Positions 16,561 through 27,211 of a stretch of 64,000 nt of DNA are shown here, piece by piece. The notes below the pieces were generated by a model. It saw only the letters and a program-made list of their open reading frames with translations. It did not search any database and had not been told where the DNA came from. The translations under genes were made by a program, and so were the position numbers. The stretch's first letter is position 1. Each line of letters begins with the position of its first letter. Source of the DNA: Flavobacterium sp. IMCC34852 (GTDB lineage Bacteria > Bacteroidota > Bacteroidia > Flavobacteriales > Flavobacteriaceae); the NCBI RefSeq assembly GCF_030643905.1, contig NZ_CP121446.1:2294001-2358000 (forward strand), in the 5' to 3' direction.

Positions 16561-19125
16561 TTATTCTTGTGTTTCTTCAGTAGTATCTTCCGATGTTGAA
16601 GCATCAGTCACATCACCGTCATTGTTGCTTTCAAATTCGCCTTCAACTACTTCTTCTTCGTCTTCTTTCATTACTTTGGTCACGGCTGCAATTGAATCGT
16701 TTCCTTTGATATTGATCAAACGAACCCCTTGTGTAGCTCTTCCCATTACTCTCAAATCAGACACTTCCATACGAATGGTCAATCCGGATTTGTTGATAAT
16801 CATCAAATCGTCTTCATCCGTTACGGCATTAATTGAAATTAATGCTCCGGTTTTTTCAGTGATGTTTAAAGTTTTTACTCCTTTCCCACCACGGTTCGTG
16901 ATTCTATAAACATCTTCTCCGTCTTCATCTACCAATTTGGTTCTTTTTCCGTAACCGTTTTCGGTAACTACCAATAACTGTGTGTCATTGATATCGTCTT
17001 TGTTAACAGAAACCATACCAATTACTTCATCTTTGTCATCTGCCAAGGTTATACCACGTACACCGGAAGCTGTTCTTCCCATTGGTCGGGTTTTCTCTTC
17101 TTCAAAACGAACCAGTTTTCCGGATTTCACCGCTACTAATACTTGGCTTTCTCCGTTGGTTAATTTGGCTTCTAATAGTTCATCGTCTTCTCTGATGGTA
17201 ATGGCATTGATACCATTTTGACGCGGACGTGAGTATTGTTCCAAAGGTGTTTTTTTCACCTGACCTTGCTTGGTCGCCATGATTACATAATGACTGTTGA
17301 TGTATTCTTCGTCTTTCAAATCTTGCGTGCAAATGAAGGCTTTTACTTTATCATCACTTTCGATGTTGATTAAGTTTTGAATGGCTCGGCCTTTACTGGT
17401 TTTACTACCTTCAGGAATTTCGTATACGCGCATCCAGAAACATTTTCCTTTTTGGGTGAAGAATAACAAGTATTGGTGATTGGTGGCAACGAATAGATGC
17501 TCTAAGAAATCTTGGTCACGAGTTCCGGCACTTTTTTGTCCGACGCCACCTCTATTTTGAGTTTTGTATTCTGATAAGTTAGTCCGTTTGATGTAACCTG
17601 CATGAGAAATAGTGATTACCACATTTTCATCGGCAATCAAATCTTCTATACTTACATCACCACCTGAGTACTCTATTTGAGAGCGACGAGCATCACCGTA
17701 TTTGTCTCTGATTTCGATTAATTCTTCCTTAATCAAAGCCATTCTTAATTCTTTACTGGCCAATAAATCTTTCAATTGCTGAATCAACTTCATGATTTCT
17801 TCGTATTCCGCTCTTAACTTGTCTTGTTCCAAACCGGTTAATTGACGCAAACGCATTTCAACAATGGCACGCGCCTGAATTTCTGACAAGTTAAATCTCT
17901 CGATTAATTTGCCTCGAGCTTCATCTCCGTCTTTCGAAGCACGGATTAAGGCGATTACTTCATCGATGTTATCAGAAGCAATGATTAAACCTTCTAAGAT
18001 ATGCGCTCTTTCTTCTGCTTTGCGCAATTCGAATTGGGTTCTTCTGACCACTACATCATGACGGTGTTCGACAAAATAGTGAATCAAGTCTTTTACATTG
18101 AGCATTTGAGGTCTTCCGTTTACTAAGGCAATGTTATTCACACTGAAAGAAGACTGCAATTGGGTGTATTTATAGAGCGTATTCAAAACTACATTTGGCA
18201 CTGCATCACGCTTCAATTCATACACGATACGCATACCGTTTCTATCTGATTCGTCACGAATATTCGAAATACCTTCGATTCTTTTTTCATTAATCAAATC
18301 AGCCGTTTTCTTAATCATCTCGGCTTTATTCACTTGGTATGGAATCTCAGAAACGATAATGGCTTCTCTTCCGTTGGATTCTTCAAAAGCTACTTTGGCA
18401 CGAATGACAATTCGACCACGACCGGTTTTGAAAGCTTCACGAACACCTTCATAGCCATAAATTACACCTCCGGTTGGAAAATCGGGTGCTTTGATGTGCG
18501 TAATTAATTCGTCAATCTCAATATCGTTGTTATCGATGTACGCTAATGTACCATCAACTACTTCAGTCAAGTTGTGGGGCGGCATATTAGTAGCCATACC
18601 AACCGCAATCCCGGAAGCTCCGTTAATCAACAAATTCGGCACTCTGGTTGGCATTACTTTGGGCTCATACAAGGTATCATCAAAGTTCAATTGGAAATCA
18701 ACAGTCTCTTTGTCGATATCTGCCATAATGTCTTCCGACATTTTTTTCATTCTGGCTTCGGTATAACGCATCGCTGCCGGGCTATCACCATCAACAGAAC
18801 CGAAGTTACCTTGTCCGTCAATTAATAGATAACGCAAACTCCATTCCTGTGCCATACGAACCATGGCATCATATACAGAGGTATCGCCGTGCGGGTGGTA
18901 TTTACCCAATACTTCTCCAACAATTCTCGCGGATTTTTTGTGCGCTCTGTTTGAAAAAACGCCTAAATCATACATTCCATATAACACTCTTCGGTGTACC
19001 GGTTTCAAACCGTCACGCACGTCAGGTAGCGCTCTTGAGACAATTACAGACATCGAATAATCGATGTAAGCTGATTTCATTTCATCTTCGATGTTAATAG
19101 GAATTAACTTTTCTCCGTCAGACAT
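16561..19125 (-). CDS. gyrA: DNA gyrase subunit A
   Basis: Breaks and rejoins DNA to introduce negative supercoils, with GyrB. 854 aa. The active-site tyrosine is Y121 (AMRYTEARM). The quinolone region reads [12 protein letters not shown] with Thr82 and Asp86, which is the wild-type state described for Flavobacterium. The C-terminal wrapping domain carries a variant GyrA box QNRGGVG (usual QRRGG[RK]G), and the protein ends in a 40-residue strongly acidic tail. The ATG at 19125 gives the normal N-terminus. A probable TATATTAG promoter box lies about 45 bases upstream. Confidence 0.98.
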   Translation of the reverse strand: MSDGEKLIPINIEDEMKSAYIDYSMSVIVSRALPDVRDGLKPVHRRVLYGMYDLGVFSNRAHKKSARIVGEVLGKYHPHGDTSVYDAMVRMAQEWSLRYLLIDGQGNFGSVDGDSPAAMRYTEARMKKMSEDIMADIDKETVDFQLNFDDTLYEPKVMPTRVPNLLINGASGIAVGMATNMPPHNLTEVVDGTLAYIDNNDIEIDELITHIKAPDFPTGGVIYGYEGVREAFKTGRGRIVIRAKVAFEESNGREAIIVSEIPYQVNKAEMIKKTADLINEKRIEGISNIRDESDRNGMRIVYELKRDAVPNVVLNTLYKYTQLQSSFSVNNIALVNGRPQMLNVKDLIHYFVEHRHDVVVRRTQFELRKAEERAHILEGLIIASDNIDEVIALIRASKDGDEARGKLIERFNLSEIQARAIVEMRLRQLTGLEQDKLRAEYEEIMKLIQQLKDLLASKELRMALIKEELIEIRDKYGDARRSQIEYSGGDVSIEDLIADENVVITISHAGYIKRTNLSEYKTQNRGGVGQKSAGTRDQDFLEHLFVATNHQYLLFFTQKGKCFWMRVYEIPEGSKTSKGRAIQNLINIESDDKVKAFICTQDLKDEEYINSHYVIMATKQGQVKKTPLEQYSRPRQNGINAITIREDDELLEAKLTNGESQVLVAVKSGKLVRFEEEKTRPMGRTASGVRGITLADDKDEVIGMVSVNKDDINDTQLLVVTENGYGKRTKLVDEDGEDVYRITNRGGKGVKTLNITEKTGALISINAVTDEDDLMIINKSGLTIRMEVSDLRVMGRATQGVRLINIKGNDSIAAVTKVMKEDEEEVVEGEFESNNDGDVTDASTSEDTTEETQE

Positions 19126-19170
19126 ATTTTATAAATTATTAATAAAAAATTAGTTTAAATTCAAAACGTG

Positions 19171-19178
19171 CTAATATA
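19171..19178 (-). promoter_or_regulatory. Probable -7 box of gyrA
   Basis: The minus strand reads TATATTAG, one mismatch to TAnnTTTG, 45 bases before the gyrA ATG. Confidence 0.35.
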
Positions 19179-19300
19179 GGATATTTATAGCTTTTAGTGC
19201 TAATTTTAGTCCACAAATTTCAATGATTTATTAACAAAACTGAGGCTTTTTCACAAACATTACTTTTACTCAATCATTACAAAATTGATGGTGTTGTAAT

Positions 19301-19337
19301 AAAAAAATCCGTCTCGAGTTCAAAAAACTCGAGACGG
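19301..19337 (-). terminator. Terminator of the T9SS hydrolase gene
   Basis: On the minus strand an 11-bp perfect stem CCGTCTCGAGT / ACTCGAGACGG is followed by a run of T. Confidence 0.9.
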
Positions 19338-19361
19338 AATTAAAATCATAATTATTATAAT

Positions 19362-22300
19362 TTAAGGAACTGCTATTTGATGGCTTTCAGGAACTCCGTT
19401 AATGTAAATCTTTAGCACATAAATCCCTGTATTTAAACCACTAACTGAAAAAGTTGCCTGATTATTAACTATATTTATTTCACCTTTAGAATACCCCATA
19501 AGATCAAAGAGTTCTCCGGTAATAATATCAGTTGCACTTGGCACAACTTCAGCATTTTCTAAATCAACATTAACTATACTTGATGATGGATTAGGAAACA
19601 CTTTATAGATTGATTGTCCGGGGCTGATATTAAAAGTTAAATATTCCCATCTTCCCCAACCACAATCATTATTTCGAGCTCTTACTCTTACTCCGGTTGA
19701 ACCGTATTCTAATAATTTCAAAATACAATTGTTACGAATACTTGGTTGACGTATTTGAACTTTTGAATTAATCACTTCCCATTGCCAATTATTTTGATCT
19801 GCAGCTTCTGCACTTGACATTCCGTTAAAGTGAGCTGTAATTCTGTCGTCAACATTATTTCGGGGCACATTCGCATAAACTTGCCCGGAGCAAAAATCAA
19901 GACCACCTACAGTATTGCAAGTAAAATAATTCAAACTTGGTCCGCCTGCATGTAAATATTTTGTTGATTGTATACCATTTCCAAAAGTAGCTGTTATTGA
20001 TGCTTCATCATCACTGACTCCGGTAACCGTAATGCTATTAGGTGTTTGGGCATTCACCATGACATTAGAGGCTGTCCAAGTTGCTCCGGATGGTAATCTG
20101 CATAAATCATCTCCGTTGTCTAAAGTATATGTTTTTGTTTGACCTATACACAATTCCTCAGAACCAATAATGACATCTTCCAACGAAATAGGATAAACAG
20201 GCAATTGCGGACTGCCGTCAAGTTCTTTAAGCAACCAATCAACACACTCTTTTGTAAACGAAGTATGAGGTGTGTTTTTTGAAGTCCCAAAATAACTATC
20301 AAAGGGTGTTTCTTCTGCACAAATTAAATTGTATTCTAACGGATTAGCCCAATTTTGATTTGGGAATTTATGTGCCAAAGCAGAAAAAGTAGGGATAAAG
20401 GAATGAATTGGGTTGAATTCTCTTAATGACCATTTACTACCTCCAAGGTGCTGACTTAATTCATAAATAAGATTTTCAAAACTCCAATCACCAAAACTAT
20501 TTATAGAATTACCTGGCACAGTGTTTGTCGCTAAAGTTGGATATGCGATTTGTCCTTGCGCATCAAAAAAGCCTCCGGGTACATTATCCATTACTCCTCT
20601 TGCATTTAAATTTGTCGCAATGGTAGTTTTATCATCAACAAATTTCTTAAACCTACTCACCCTGGTTGTTGAACCGATTGAACCCATGAATTGACTCTCC
20701 AATGAAGCAATATGAATATACCATGTTATTGACCCGACAGGCAAAGAAACACGAACTCTTTGAAAACCTCTTATGTTTAATACTTTTTCTCCATCTTCGG
20801 CAAATTTAATTTCATTTCCATTATTGTTAATCAAGGGCTGCCCATTTATATCTCTAACTTCTTTTGAACCTGATAACGAACCATTTACTACCGCAATTTT
20901 TCTCAAATTTACCGGCCAACCTCCGGAACCGATACCCCCGTTATTATTTTGATTATCATAATGCATTTTAAAGTAATCATTGCCCCTGTCAAAAGACATG
21001 CCTTGTGACATTGTTTGCGCATTAAGCAAACTTGGTTCAGCAATATGATAATTATAATTATAGGGATTAGATGAAAGCGTAGGATATAAAGGATTAGGTT
21101 CTTGTTTTTTCCCATGAAACTCTATAAGTTGCTGTTTTGCTGCAGGAGAATTAAGTTGATTTACATAAAACTCATTGGCTACATTTGAACTTGATTTAAT
21201 CAAACTTAATAAAGCTTGGTCACCTAGCGGAATATTTGCTCCAAGATGCGGACTATCAACACTTACCCATAAATATACATGATGCTGCCACTCGGGTAAA
21301 GCCGTTTCTTGAAACTTTCTCTCCATGTAGCTTAACGCATAGCGTGAGATTTGACCAGCCATACTTGGCGCAATAATAGCTATTTGATGGATACTCGAAT
21401 TGGCAATCAATTTTTGTTTAACATCTTTCAGTAGTTTAACAACCGACATAGCATTGCTCTCAATGTAATAGGCCCCGCCATCAATAGTTACAGGTTGACC
21501 ATTGATTAAATTAGTAGTTTGGTAATTTGGAAAATTAACGATGATGACATCATAGCCTTCATTACGAAGAATTGGTAATAGATATAAAGGAGTATCAGTA
21601 TTTTCATAGTATACCATCATGTCCACTATAGACTTATGCTTAAGCGGATCAAAAACACCATTGGTTTTATATTTGTTGGCACACTCGGCATCTTGTTCAC
21701 AATCGCAGTCTTCAATTCTTCTTTTGTCACCCGGATCAAAACCATCAATAATAACAATGGGCTTTTGTATTAATTTTTGAGTATTGTTTTGAGAATAGTA
21801 TACCCTGTAACTTATCTGGTTTTTTATTTTCGGGTCGCTATTTAAGTAACCCATAGAATCCTCATCGGCAGGAACTAAATTAAAATCTTCTCGTAAAGCA
21901 TCTATTCCGCCACAACTGGCAAAACTGGGAGTATCTAAATCGGTATTCCTAAAATAAATATCTCCATTTGTTTCCAAAGTAGTATTGTCATTGAATTGCA
22001 GGATGCATTTTATGGTTTTAGTACCATTAGTTGTGTAAGTAATAACAACTTCTTGCGTCATAAATTCACCTTCTACTATAATGTTTTTTATAATGCCTTC
22101 CCCAAAGTCAATCGTCAAATTTTTAATGAGCTTGTTACCATTAGTAAAATAAAAACCTTTATTAAATCGAAAAACGAGGTTCTTACCATTAACAGCATTT
22201 TTTAATGGAGCAATAATCGTATTATGCATCATGTAAAACGGGACTCTGTCAGGAATTTGTATAAACTTTCGAGCAATACTGTCCAACTTTAATCCACCAT

Positions 22301-22691
22301 TTTCGGGAAATTCCTCATGATAGTTCAAAACATTGAATTGAGTATTCAATATTCCAACATTTACAACGTTATCATTAAGGTAATCATTTCTTAAACTAAC
22401 AGTAAGTGAATCCAACGAAATGAATTTTTGAGCATTACTGGCACGGTACAATTCTAATAAACTTTGTTTAAAATAACTGAAATTGGCAGTATTGCATGTG
22501 TCTTTACTGTTGAAATTGTAAAGGTCAGCAAAAGGAGTAGTTCTTTCATAAATAACACCACTGGTGACTAGTGATTTATCTATATCCACTAAAAGTGAAT
22601 CGAGTTGTTTTGGCGCAGTCGCGTCATCGTCTTGTGCTTTTGCATGTAAAAAAAACAACATACAAAAAGCCAGAAAAAATAATTTTTTCAT
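19362..22691 (-). CDS. T9SS-secreted PGAP1-like alpha/beta hydrolase
   Basis: About 1109 aa from the ATG at 22691, chosen because it opens a clean signal peptide (MKKLFFLAFCMLFFLHAKAQ); a longer in-frame start lacks this property. The central region has IVIIDGFDPGD, a nucleophile elbow APSMAGQISRYAL (Ser443; Ala where GxSxG has Gly) and VSVDSPHLGANIPLG, which together resemble PGAP1/lipase-type esterases. A cysteine-rich insert (DCDCEQDAEC) sits between. The last 85 residues form a type A Por-secretion sorting domain (VFPNPSSSIVNVDL, GIYVLKIYINGV), so the enzyme is exported by type IX secretion and released or surface-attached. Substrate unknown: lipid ester, glycolipid or polyester are all possible. 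Confidence 0.8.
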   Translation of the reverse strand: MKKLFFLAFCMLFFLHAKAQDDDATAPKQLDSLLVDIDKSLVTSGVIYERTTPFADLYNFNSKDTCNTANFSYFKQSLLELYRASNAQKFISLDSLTVSLRNDYLNDNVVNVGILNTQFNVLNYHEEFPENGGLKLDSIARKFIQIPDRVPFYMMHNTIIAPLKNAVNGKNLVFRFNKGFYFTNGNKLIKNLTIDFGEGIIKNIIVEGEFMTQEVVITYTTNGTKTIKCILQFNDNTTLETNGDIYFRNTDLDTPSFASCGGIDALREDFNLVPADEDSMGYLNSDPKIKNQISYRVYYSQNNTQKLIQKPIVIIDGFDPGDKRRIEDCDCEQDAECANKYKTNGVFDPLKHKSIVDMMVYYENTDTPLYLLPILRNEGYDVIIVNFPNYQTTNLINGQPVTIDGGAYYIESNAMSVVKLLKDVKQKLIANSSIHQIAIIAPSMAGQISRYALSYMERKFQETALPEWQHHVYLWVSVDSPHLGANIPLGDQALLSLIKSSSNVANEFYVNQLNSPAAKQQLIEFHGKKQEPNPLYPTLSSNPYNYNYHIAEPSLLNAQTMSQGMSFDRGNDYFKMHYDNQNNNGGIGSGGWPVNLRKIAVVNGSLSGSKEVRDINGQPLINNNGNEIKFAEDGEKVLNIRGFQRVRVSLPVGSITWYIHIASLESQFMGSIGSTTRVSRFKKFVDDKTTIATNLNARGVMDNVPGGFFDAQGQIAYPTLATNTVPGNSINSFGDWSFENLIYELSQHLGGSKWSLREFNPIHSFIPTFSALAHKFPNQNWANPLEYNLICAEETPFDSYFGTSKNTPHTSFTKECVDWLLKELDGSPQLPVYPISLEDVIIGSEELCIGQTKTYTLDNGDDLCRLPSGATWTASNVMVNAQTPNSITVTGVSDDEASITATFGNGIQSTKYLHAGGPSLNYFTCNTVGGLDFCSGQVYANVPRNNVDDRITAHFNGMSSAEAADQNNWQWEVINSKVQIRQPSIRNNCILKLLEYGSTGVRVRARNNDCGWGRWEYLTFNISPGQSIYKVFPNPSSSIVNVDLENAEVVPSATDIITGELFDLMGYSKGEINIVNNQATFSVSGLNTGIYVLKIYINGVPESHQIAVP

Positions 22692-22740
22692 AAATTTGTT
22701 TGCTTTTTGGTTAATAATATATTTGTTAATCATCAATAAG

Positions 22741-22770
22741 GGGTTGTCTTTGCCGAGACAACCCTTTTTT
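22741..22770. terminator. Perfect 9-bp hairpin with T-run on the plus strand
   Basis: GGGTTGTCT / AGACAACCC with a 6-base loop, followed by TTTTTT on the plus strand only, although both flanking genes are on the minus strand. Confidence 0.5.
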
Positions 22771-22771
22771 A

Positions 22772-23371
22772 TTATGGGAAATAGGTTTGCATGATAGTAC
22801 TAGCTTTTATATCAAATCTTCCTTTTGTAATTTCAATAATATCGTCAAAGTTTTGAATGTTTCTAACCCTACAGTTGAAAGTGCCTGAAATTATTAATCC
22901 ATTCAACTTTAAATATTTAATTTTCAAAACCCCTGAGTTATCAAAAGAAACATACTGCTGAAAAGAATTCGTTTTCTCATCAAAAATGGTACAATGCAGA
23001 TAGTTTTGATCAAGACCGTCAATGTTACTCATACCATTAGATTCATCAATATTATAATTCCCCACACCAATACTATCTACTTTTTTCATATGCAATAATA
23101 ATGTAGCGCTTTTTGGGCTTTTGTAATCTCTAATTTCTAATTCTCTATAATCTTCAATATTTGGTATACCTCCCCATAAAATTGCTCCCCACAATGGAAA
23201 AACCACACTATTATTTCCGCTTCTAGGCACTAATAATTTCCCATCTATCAAACATCCAAAAGTGTTTGCACCCGTTTGCGTTTCCGGTGGCAATCCGTCA
23301 TTGGGATTGCTGTCGCTACTACAGGCAGTGAGTAGCATTGTTGTAATCAACATTAATACAGTTTTTTTCAT
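22772..23371 (-). CDS. DUF6252-type lipoprotein
   Basis: 199 aa. The lipoprotein signal has lipobox LLTAC (Cys17) followed by SSDSN. After a linker, GANTFGCLIDGKLLVPRSG and a beta-rich body ending in GRFDI match small Bacteroidota lipoproteins of the DUF6252 kind, which have no known function. Outer-membrane placement is likely. It sits between the T9SS hydrolase and a beta-barrel gene on the same strand; spacing of about 80 bases on either side does not prove an operon. Confidence 0.7.
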   Translation of the reverse strand: MKKTVLMLITTMLLTACSSDSNPNDGLPPETQTGANTFGCLIDGKLLVPRSGNNSVVFPLWGAILWGGIPNIEDYRELEIRDYKSPKSATLLLHMKKVDSIGVGNYNIDESNGMSNIDGLDQNYLHCTIFDEKTNSFQQYVSFDNSGVLKIKYLKLNGLIISGTFNCRVRNIQNFDDIIEITKGRFDIKASTIMQTYFP

Positions 23372-23458
23372 GTCATTATATTTTTGGTTAATATTTAATT
23401 TGAAATTTACGCTACTGAGGTAACCATTTTTTTTGTATTTATAGCAAGATATTATACC

Positions 23459-24121
23459 TTAAAAAAAGCAGCGCTTGTAGCCCAAATTCACCAAAGTATT
23501 TGTCAAATATTTCCTTCCATCGTCAAAAATATTTAATCCATTTTGCTTGCCTTTGTTGCCGCCAATAAAATATTCAACGCTAATAAACACCGCATCTTTC
23601 TCATTGATAAAATAATTCAATCCGTAACCCGTAAATAAATTATGATTGTAATTAGGGAAATTTTCAGTAATTGCCGGCGAATAATTACTGTATTCACTTT
23701 TAGTTTCAATGCTCAAAGCATATCCGAGTTTTAGAAATCCTGCAAAATTTTTATAAAGTCTAAACTCCCATTTTATATCCAATGGTATAGCAATGGCTTC
23801 TCCTCTGAATCTTCCCGTATTGTAGGTAGTCTTACCCGCAAAATCAATAGAAGATCCATCATCTGAAAATGATGCTCCGATTTTGTAATATTTTATTCTC
23901 CCGGAAACACTCCAATGTCTTGCAAAATAATACTCCGCTACCAAACCTCCTTGAAAAGACGTTTTCGATTCATTAAACTCATAAGAGTTAATCGTATTAT
24001 TACCTATTTCAATTCCAAAATAAATTTTGCCTTTAGGGTTTACAATACTGTCTTTTTCTTGAGCAAATAAACCGGTTGAAAAAGTCACCACTAAAAATAC
24101 CAAGCAATTAATTTTTACCAT
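23459..24121 (-). CDS. Outer-membrane beta-barrel protein (small, porin-like)
   Basis: 220 aa. The signal peptide is cleaved after GLFAQ (about residue 21). The rest alternates amphipathic strands with aromatic girdles (WSVSGRIKYYKIG, WEFRLYKNFAGFLKLGYALS) and ends in YKRCFF with a terminal aromatic, as in 8-10-stranded outer-membrane barrels. No specific function can be given. It is followed by the DUF6252 lipoprotein gene after 87 bases. Confidence 0.7.
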   Translation of the reverse strand: MVKINCLVFLVVTFSTGLFAQEKDSIVNPKGKIYFGIEIGNNTINSYEFNESKTSFQGGLVAEYYFARHWSVSGRIKYYKIGASFSDDGSSIDFAGKTTYNTGRFRGEAIAIPLDIKWEFRLYKNFAGFLKLGYALSIETKSEYSNYSPAITENFPNYNHNLFTGYGLNYFINEKDAVFISVEYFIGGNKGKQNGLNIFDDGRKYLTNTLVNLGYKRCFF

Positions 24122-24417
24122 CTTTTTAAAATTTAAATTAATTTATTAAAATTATTCTTTCAAAATTATAAAACAAAAAAATACTACAGGTCTACTTTTA
24201 GTGTACATTTTTAAAAAAAACAAATCAAAGGGCTTTTTCTTACTGTAATATTCGGTTCCAGCTAACTAATGTATAAAAAAAACGATTAAGTAAGAAAAAA
24301 ATGTCTTTATTGAATTTTAAAATCTAATAATCAGCACTATATAAAAACGCCTAAAAAAGAATTATACTCGTTTGCACTTCTATTTTGCCAGATTTCAAAT
24401 CTTGATTGCTCCACCAG

Positions 24418-24458
24418 ATTTTATTAACAAAATAGCCGCTTTTTTTGGTTAATAAAAT
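24418..24458. repeat. Perfect 11-bp inverted repeat upstream of clpC
   Basis: ATTTTATTAAC at 24418-24428 and GTTAATAAAAT at 24448-24458, with a 19-base loop containing a T-run. It could be a hairpin or a regulator site. Confidence 0.5.
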
Positions 24459-24492
24459 AGTAGCTTAACTGCTTTTATTATTGGCTTTTTTT

Positions 24493-24535
24493 TTGTCAAT
24501 TAGCTGACAGTACTTTTAGGCGGAATGATTTTTGT
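24493..24535 (+). promoter_or_regulatory. clpC upstream element: TTGTCA/CTGACA pair plus GG-N8-TTGT
   Basis: TTGTCA (24493-24498) and CTGACA (24504-24509) form an inverted pair. GG at 24522-24523, eight bases, then TTGT at 24532-24535 mirror the -24/-12-like spacing seen before dnaK (1055-1071). The start codon follows 48 bases later. Shared regulation of chaperone genes is inference. Confidence 0.35.
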
Positions 24536-24583
24536 TAGAACCATTCATTATAACTAAATTTACAATACCAATAATATATTTAT

Positions 24584-27127
24584 ATGGATGATAATTTTTC
24601 ACCAAGAGTCAAAGATGTTATAACCTACAGCAAGGAAGAAGCGTTGCGCTTAGGCCATGATTTTATTGGTACAGAACATTTGATGCTTGGTATCCTGAGA
24701 GATGGAAATGGTAAAGCGATTGCTATTCTAAACAACCTGTCTATAGATTTAGATCATTTGAGAAAAAAGGTCGAAATTTTAAGCCCGGCCAACCCTAATG
24801 TAGAAATCAGCAACGAAAAGAAAAATTTACACTTGACTCGTCAAGCGGAACGCGCCTTAAAGACAACGTTCTTAGAAGCCAAAGTATTCCAAGCTACTTC
24901 AATTAGTACTGCTCATTTACTTTTGTGCATTCTGAGAAACGAGAATGACCCAACAACCAAACTGCTACATCGTCTGAAAATAGACTATAATGTAGTTAAA
25001 GAACAATATTTAAACATGACACCAAACGAAGAAGATTTTACAGACAACTTGCCAAGAAACGAGTCATTCAATGACGATTCCGGTCAAGATGACAGTTTGA
25101 AAGAAGGCAGTTTCAACAATCCGGCGAACAAGACTAATAAAAAATCAAAAACTCCGGTTTTGGATAATTTTGGCCGCGACTTAACCGAATTGGCTGAAGA
25201 AGGCAAACTCGACCCGGTTGTAGGTCGAGAAAAAGAAATTGAGCGCGTGTCTCAAATCTTAAGCCGAAGAAAGAAAAATAACCCGCTGCTAATCGGAGAA
25301 CCCGGAGTTGGTAAATCTGCCATCGCCGAAGGTTTGGCGCTACGCATCATTCAAAAGAAAGTCTCTCGAATTCTTTTCAATAAAAGAGTAGTTACTTTAG
25401 ATTTGGCTTCATTAGTGGCCGGTACCAAATACCGAGGACAATTCGAAGAAAGAATGAAAGCCGTAATGAACGAATTAGAGAAAAACGATGACATCATTTT
25501 ATTCATTGACGAAATTCATACCATCGTCGGAGCCGGTGGAGCTACAGGTTCATTAGATGCGTCAAACATGTTCAAACCGGCGTTAGCCCGTGGCGAAATC
25601 CAATGTATTGGTGCTACCACTTTGGATGAGTACAGACAATACATTGAAAAAGACGGCGCGTTAGAAAGACGTTTCCAAAAAGTAATCGTTGAACCAACAT
25701 CAGTTGAAGAAACCATTACTATTTTAAACAACATCAAAAACAAATACGAAGACCATCACAACGTAATTTACACCGACGAAGCTATCGAAGCATGTGTGAA
25801 ATTGACCAATAGATACATGTCAGAACGCTTCCTTCCGGACAAGGCTATTGACGCTTTAGACGAAGCCGGTTCTCGTGTTCACATCACCAATATCGACGTG
25901 CCGAAACAAATTTTAGACTTAGAACGCCAACTGGAAGAAGTACGCGAATTGAAAAACTCTGTCGTTAAAAAACAGAAATACGAAGAAGCAGCCAAATTGC
26001 GTGATGACGAAAAACGATTGGAAAAAGATTTAGCCATCGCACAAGAACAATGGGAAGAAGATTCCAAAAGCAACCGAATTCGGGTAACCGAAGATAATGT
26101 AGCTGATGTGGTTTCGATGATGACCGGAATTCCGGTCAATCGTATTGCCCAAACCGAAAGCAATAAATTAGCCCATTTGCCTGATTTAATTAAAGGAAAA
26201 GTAATCGGTCAGGATGAAGCGGTAACCAAAATTGCCCGCTCTATCCAACGCAATCGCGCCGGTCTAAAAGATCCGAATCGTCCGATTGGTTCGTTTATTT
26301 TCTTGGGTTCAACCGGTGTCGGAAAAACACAATTGGCCAAAGTGTTGGCCAAAGAGTTATTCGATTCTGAAGATGCGTTAATTCGAATCGACATGAGTGA
26401 ATACATGGAAAAATTTGCCATCTCCCGATTAATCGGTGCGCCTCCGGGCTACGTGGGTTATGAAGAAGGCGGACAATTAACCGAAAAAGTGCGCAGAAAA
26501 CCCTACTGTGTGGTTTTATTGGATGAAATCGAAAAAGCACACCCGGACGTATTCAATATGATGTTACAGGTTTTAGATGACGGTTATTTGACAGATAGTT
26601 TAGGGCGTAAAATCGACTTCAAAAACACCATTATCATAATGACTTCCAATGTTGGAGCTCGCCAATTGAAAGACTTCGGACAAGGCGTTGGTTTTGGTAC
26701 TTCCGCTAAAGTGGCGCAAGCCGATGAACATTCGAAAAGCGTGATTGAAAATGCCTTGAAAAAAACTTTTGCCCCTGAATTCTTAAACAGAATTGACGAT
26801 GTAATTGTATTCAATCCGTTAGAGAAACACGACATCGATTTAATCATCGAAATCGAATTGAAAAAATTGTACGCTCGTATAGAAGAGTTAGGATACAAAT
26901 TGAACCTCTCTGAAACCGCCAAAGCGTTTATCGCCGATAAAGGTTTCGACAAACAATTTGGTGCCAGACCTTTAAAACGTGCAATCCAAAAATATGTAGA
27001 AGACGCTTTAGCCGAAGAGATTATCACTTCGAAAATAGCTTCAGGTGATGAAATTTTTATGGATTTAGACGAAACAACCCAAGAGTTGACAGTTAAAATC
27101 CAAAAAGCGGAAAAGCCTACAAAATAA
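24584..27127 (+). CDS. clpC: ATP-dependent Clp protease ATP-binding subunit ClpC
   Basis: AAA+ unfoldase that feeds proteins to ClpP. 847 aa. Clp N-domain repeats (1-150), AAA-1 with Walker A GEPGVGKS (238-245), a UVR motif region ([17 protein letters not shown], about 465-485), and AAA-2 with Walker [10 protein letters not shown] (575-583). The ClpP-docking loop carries VGF in GQGVGFGTS near residue 705, which separates it from ClpB. No ctsR or mcsAB genes lie upstream as they do in Firmicutes. Single-gene transcript between its own upstream elements and a strong terminator. Confidence 0.96.
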   Translation: MDDNFSPRVKDVITYSKEEALRLGHDFIGTEHLMLGILRDGNGKAIAILNNLSIDLDHLRKKVEILSPANPNVEISNEKKNLHLTRQAERALKTTFLEAKVFQATSISTAHLLLCILRNENDPTTKLLHRLKIDYNVVKEQYLNMTPNEEDFTDNLPRNESFNDDSGQDDSLKEGSFNNPANKTNKKSKTPVLDNFGRDLTELAEEGKLDPVVGREKEIERVSQILSRRKKNNPLLIGEPGVGKSAIAEGLALRIIQKKVSRILFNKRVVTLDLASLVAGTKYRGQFEERMKAVMNELEKNDDIILFIDEIHTIVGAGGATGSLDASNMFKPALARGEIQCIGATTLDEYRQYIEKDGALERRFQKVIVEPTSVEETITILNNIKNKYEDHHNVIYTDEAIEACVKLTNRYMSERFLPDKAIDALDEAGSRVHITNIDVPKQILDLERQLEEVRELKNSVVKKQKYEEAAKLRDDEKRLEKDLAIAQEQWEEDSKSNRIRVTEDNVADVVSMMTGIPVNRIAQTESNKLAHLPDLIKGKVIGQDEAVTKIARSIQRNRAGLKDPNRPIGSFIFLGSTGVGKTQLAKVLAKELFDSEDALIRIDMSEYMEKFAISRLIGAPPGYVGYEEGGQLTEKVRRKPYCVVLLDEIEKAHPDVFNMMLQVLDDGYLTDSLGRKIDFKNTIIIMTSNVGARQLKDFGQGVGFGTSAKVAQADEHSKSVIENALKKTFAPEFLNRIDDVIVFNPLEKHDIDLIIEIELKKLYARIEELGYKLNLSETAKAFIADKGFDKQFGARPLKRAIQKYVEDALAEEIITSKIASGDEIFMDLDETTQELTVKIQKAEKPTK

Positions 27128-27144
27128 GATAGTTTAATCTTTAC

Positions 27145-27208
27145 AAGCCACGAATTACCGAATAATTGATCATGTTTTATTCGAAAGTTCGTGGCTTTTA
27201 ATTTTTTA
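27145..27208 (+). terminator. Terminator of clpC, abutting the rimK start
   Basis: Outer stem AAGCCACGAA / TTCGTGGCTT and inner stem CGAATAA / TTATTCG, then a T-rich run. It ends a few bases before the rimK ATG at 27212. Confidence 0.8.
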
Positions 27209-27211
27209 TCC

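Larger units (their letters stand above)
24122..24583. other. Long AT-rich intergenic region between divergent genes
   Basis: No credible ORF or RNA gene is seen. The region holds the upstream sequences of the barrel gene (minus) and of clpC (plus). It contains an 11-bp inverted repeat at 24418-24458 and the clpC upstream elements at 24493-24535. Confidence 0.7.

Noticed and set aside
16561..19125. Thr82 in the GyrA quinolone region as a resistance change
   Set aside because: Thr at this place is the wild-type residue described for Flavobacterium, and Asp86 is kept, so no resistance mutation is visible.
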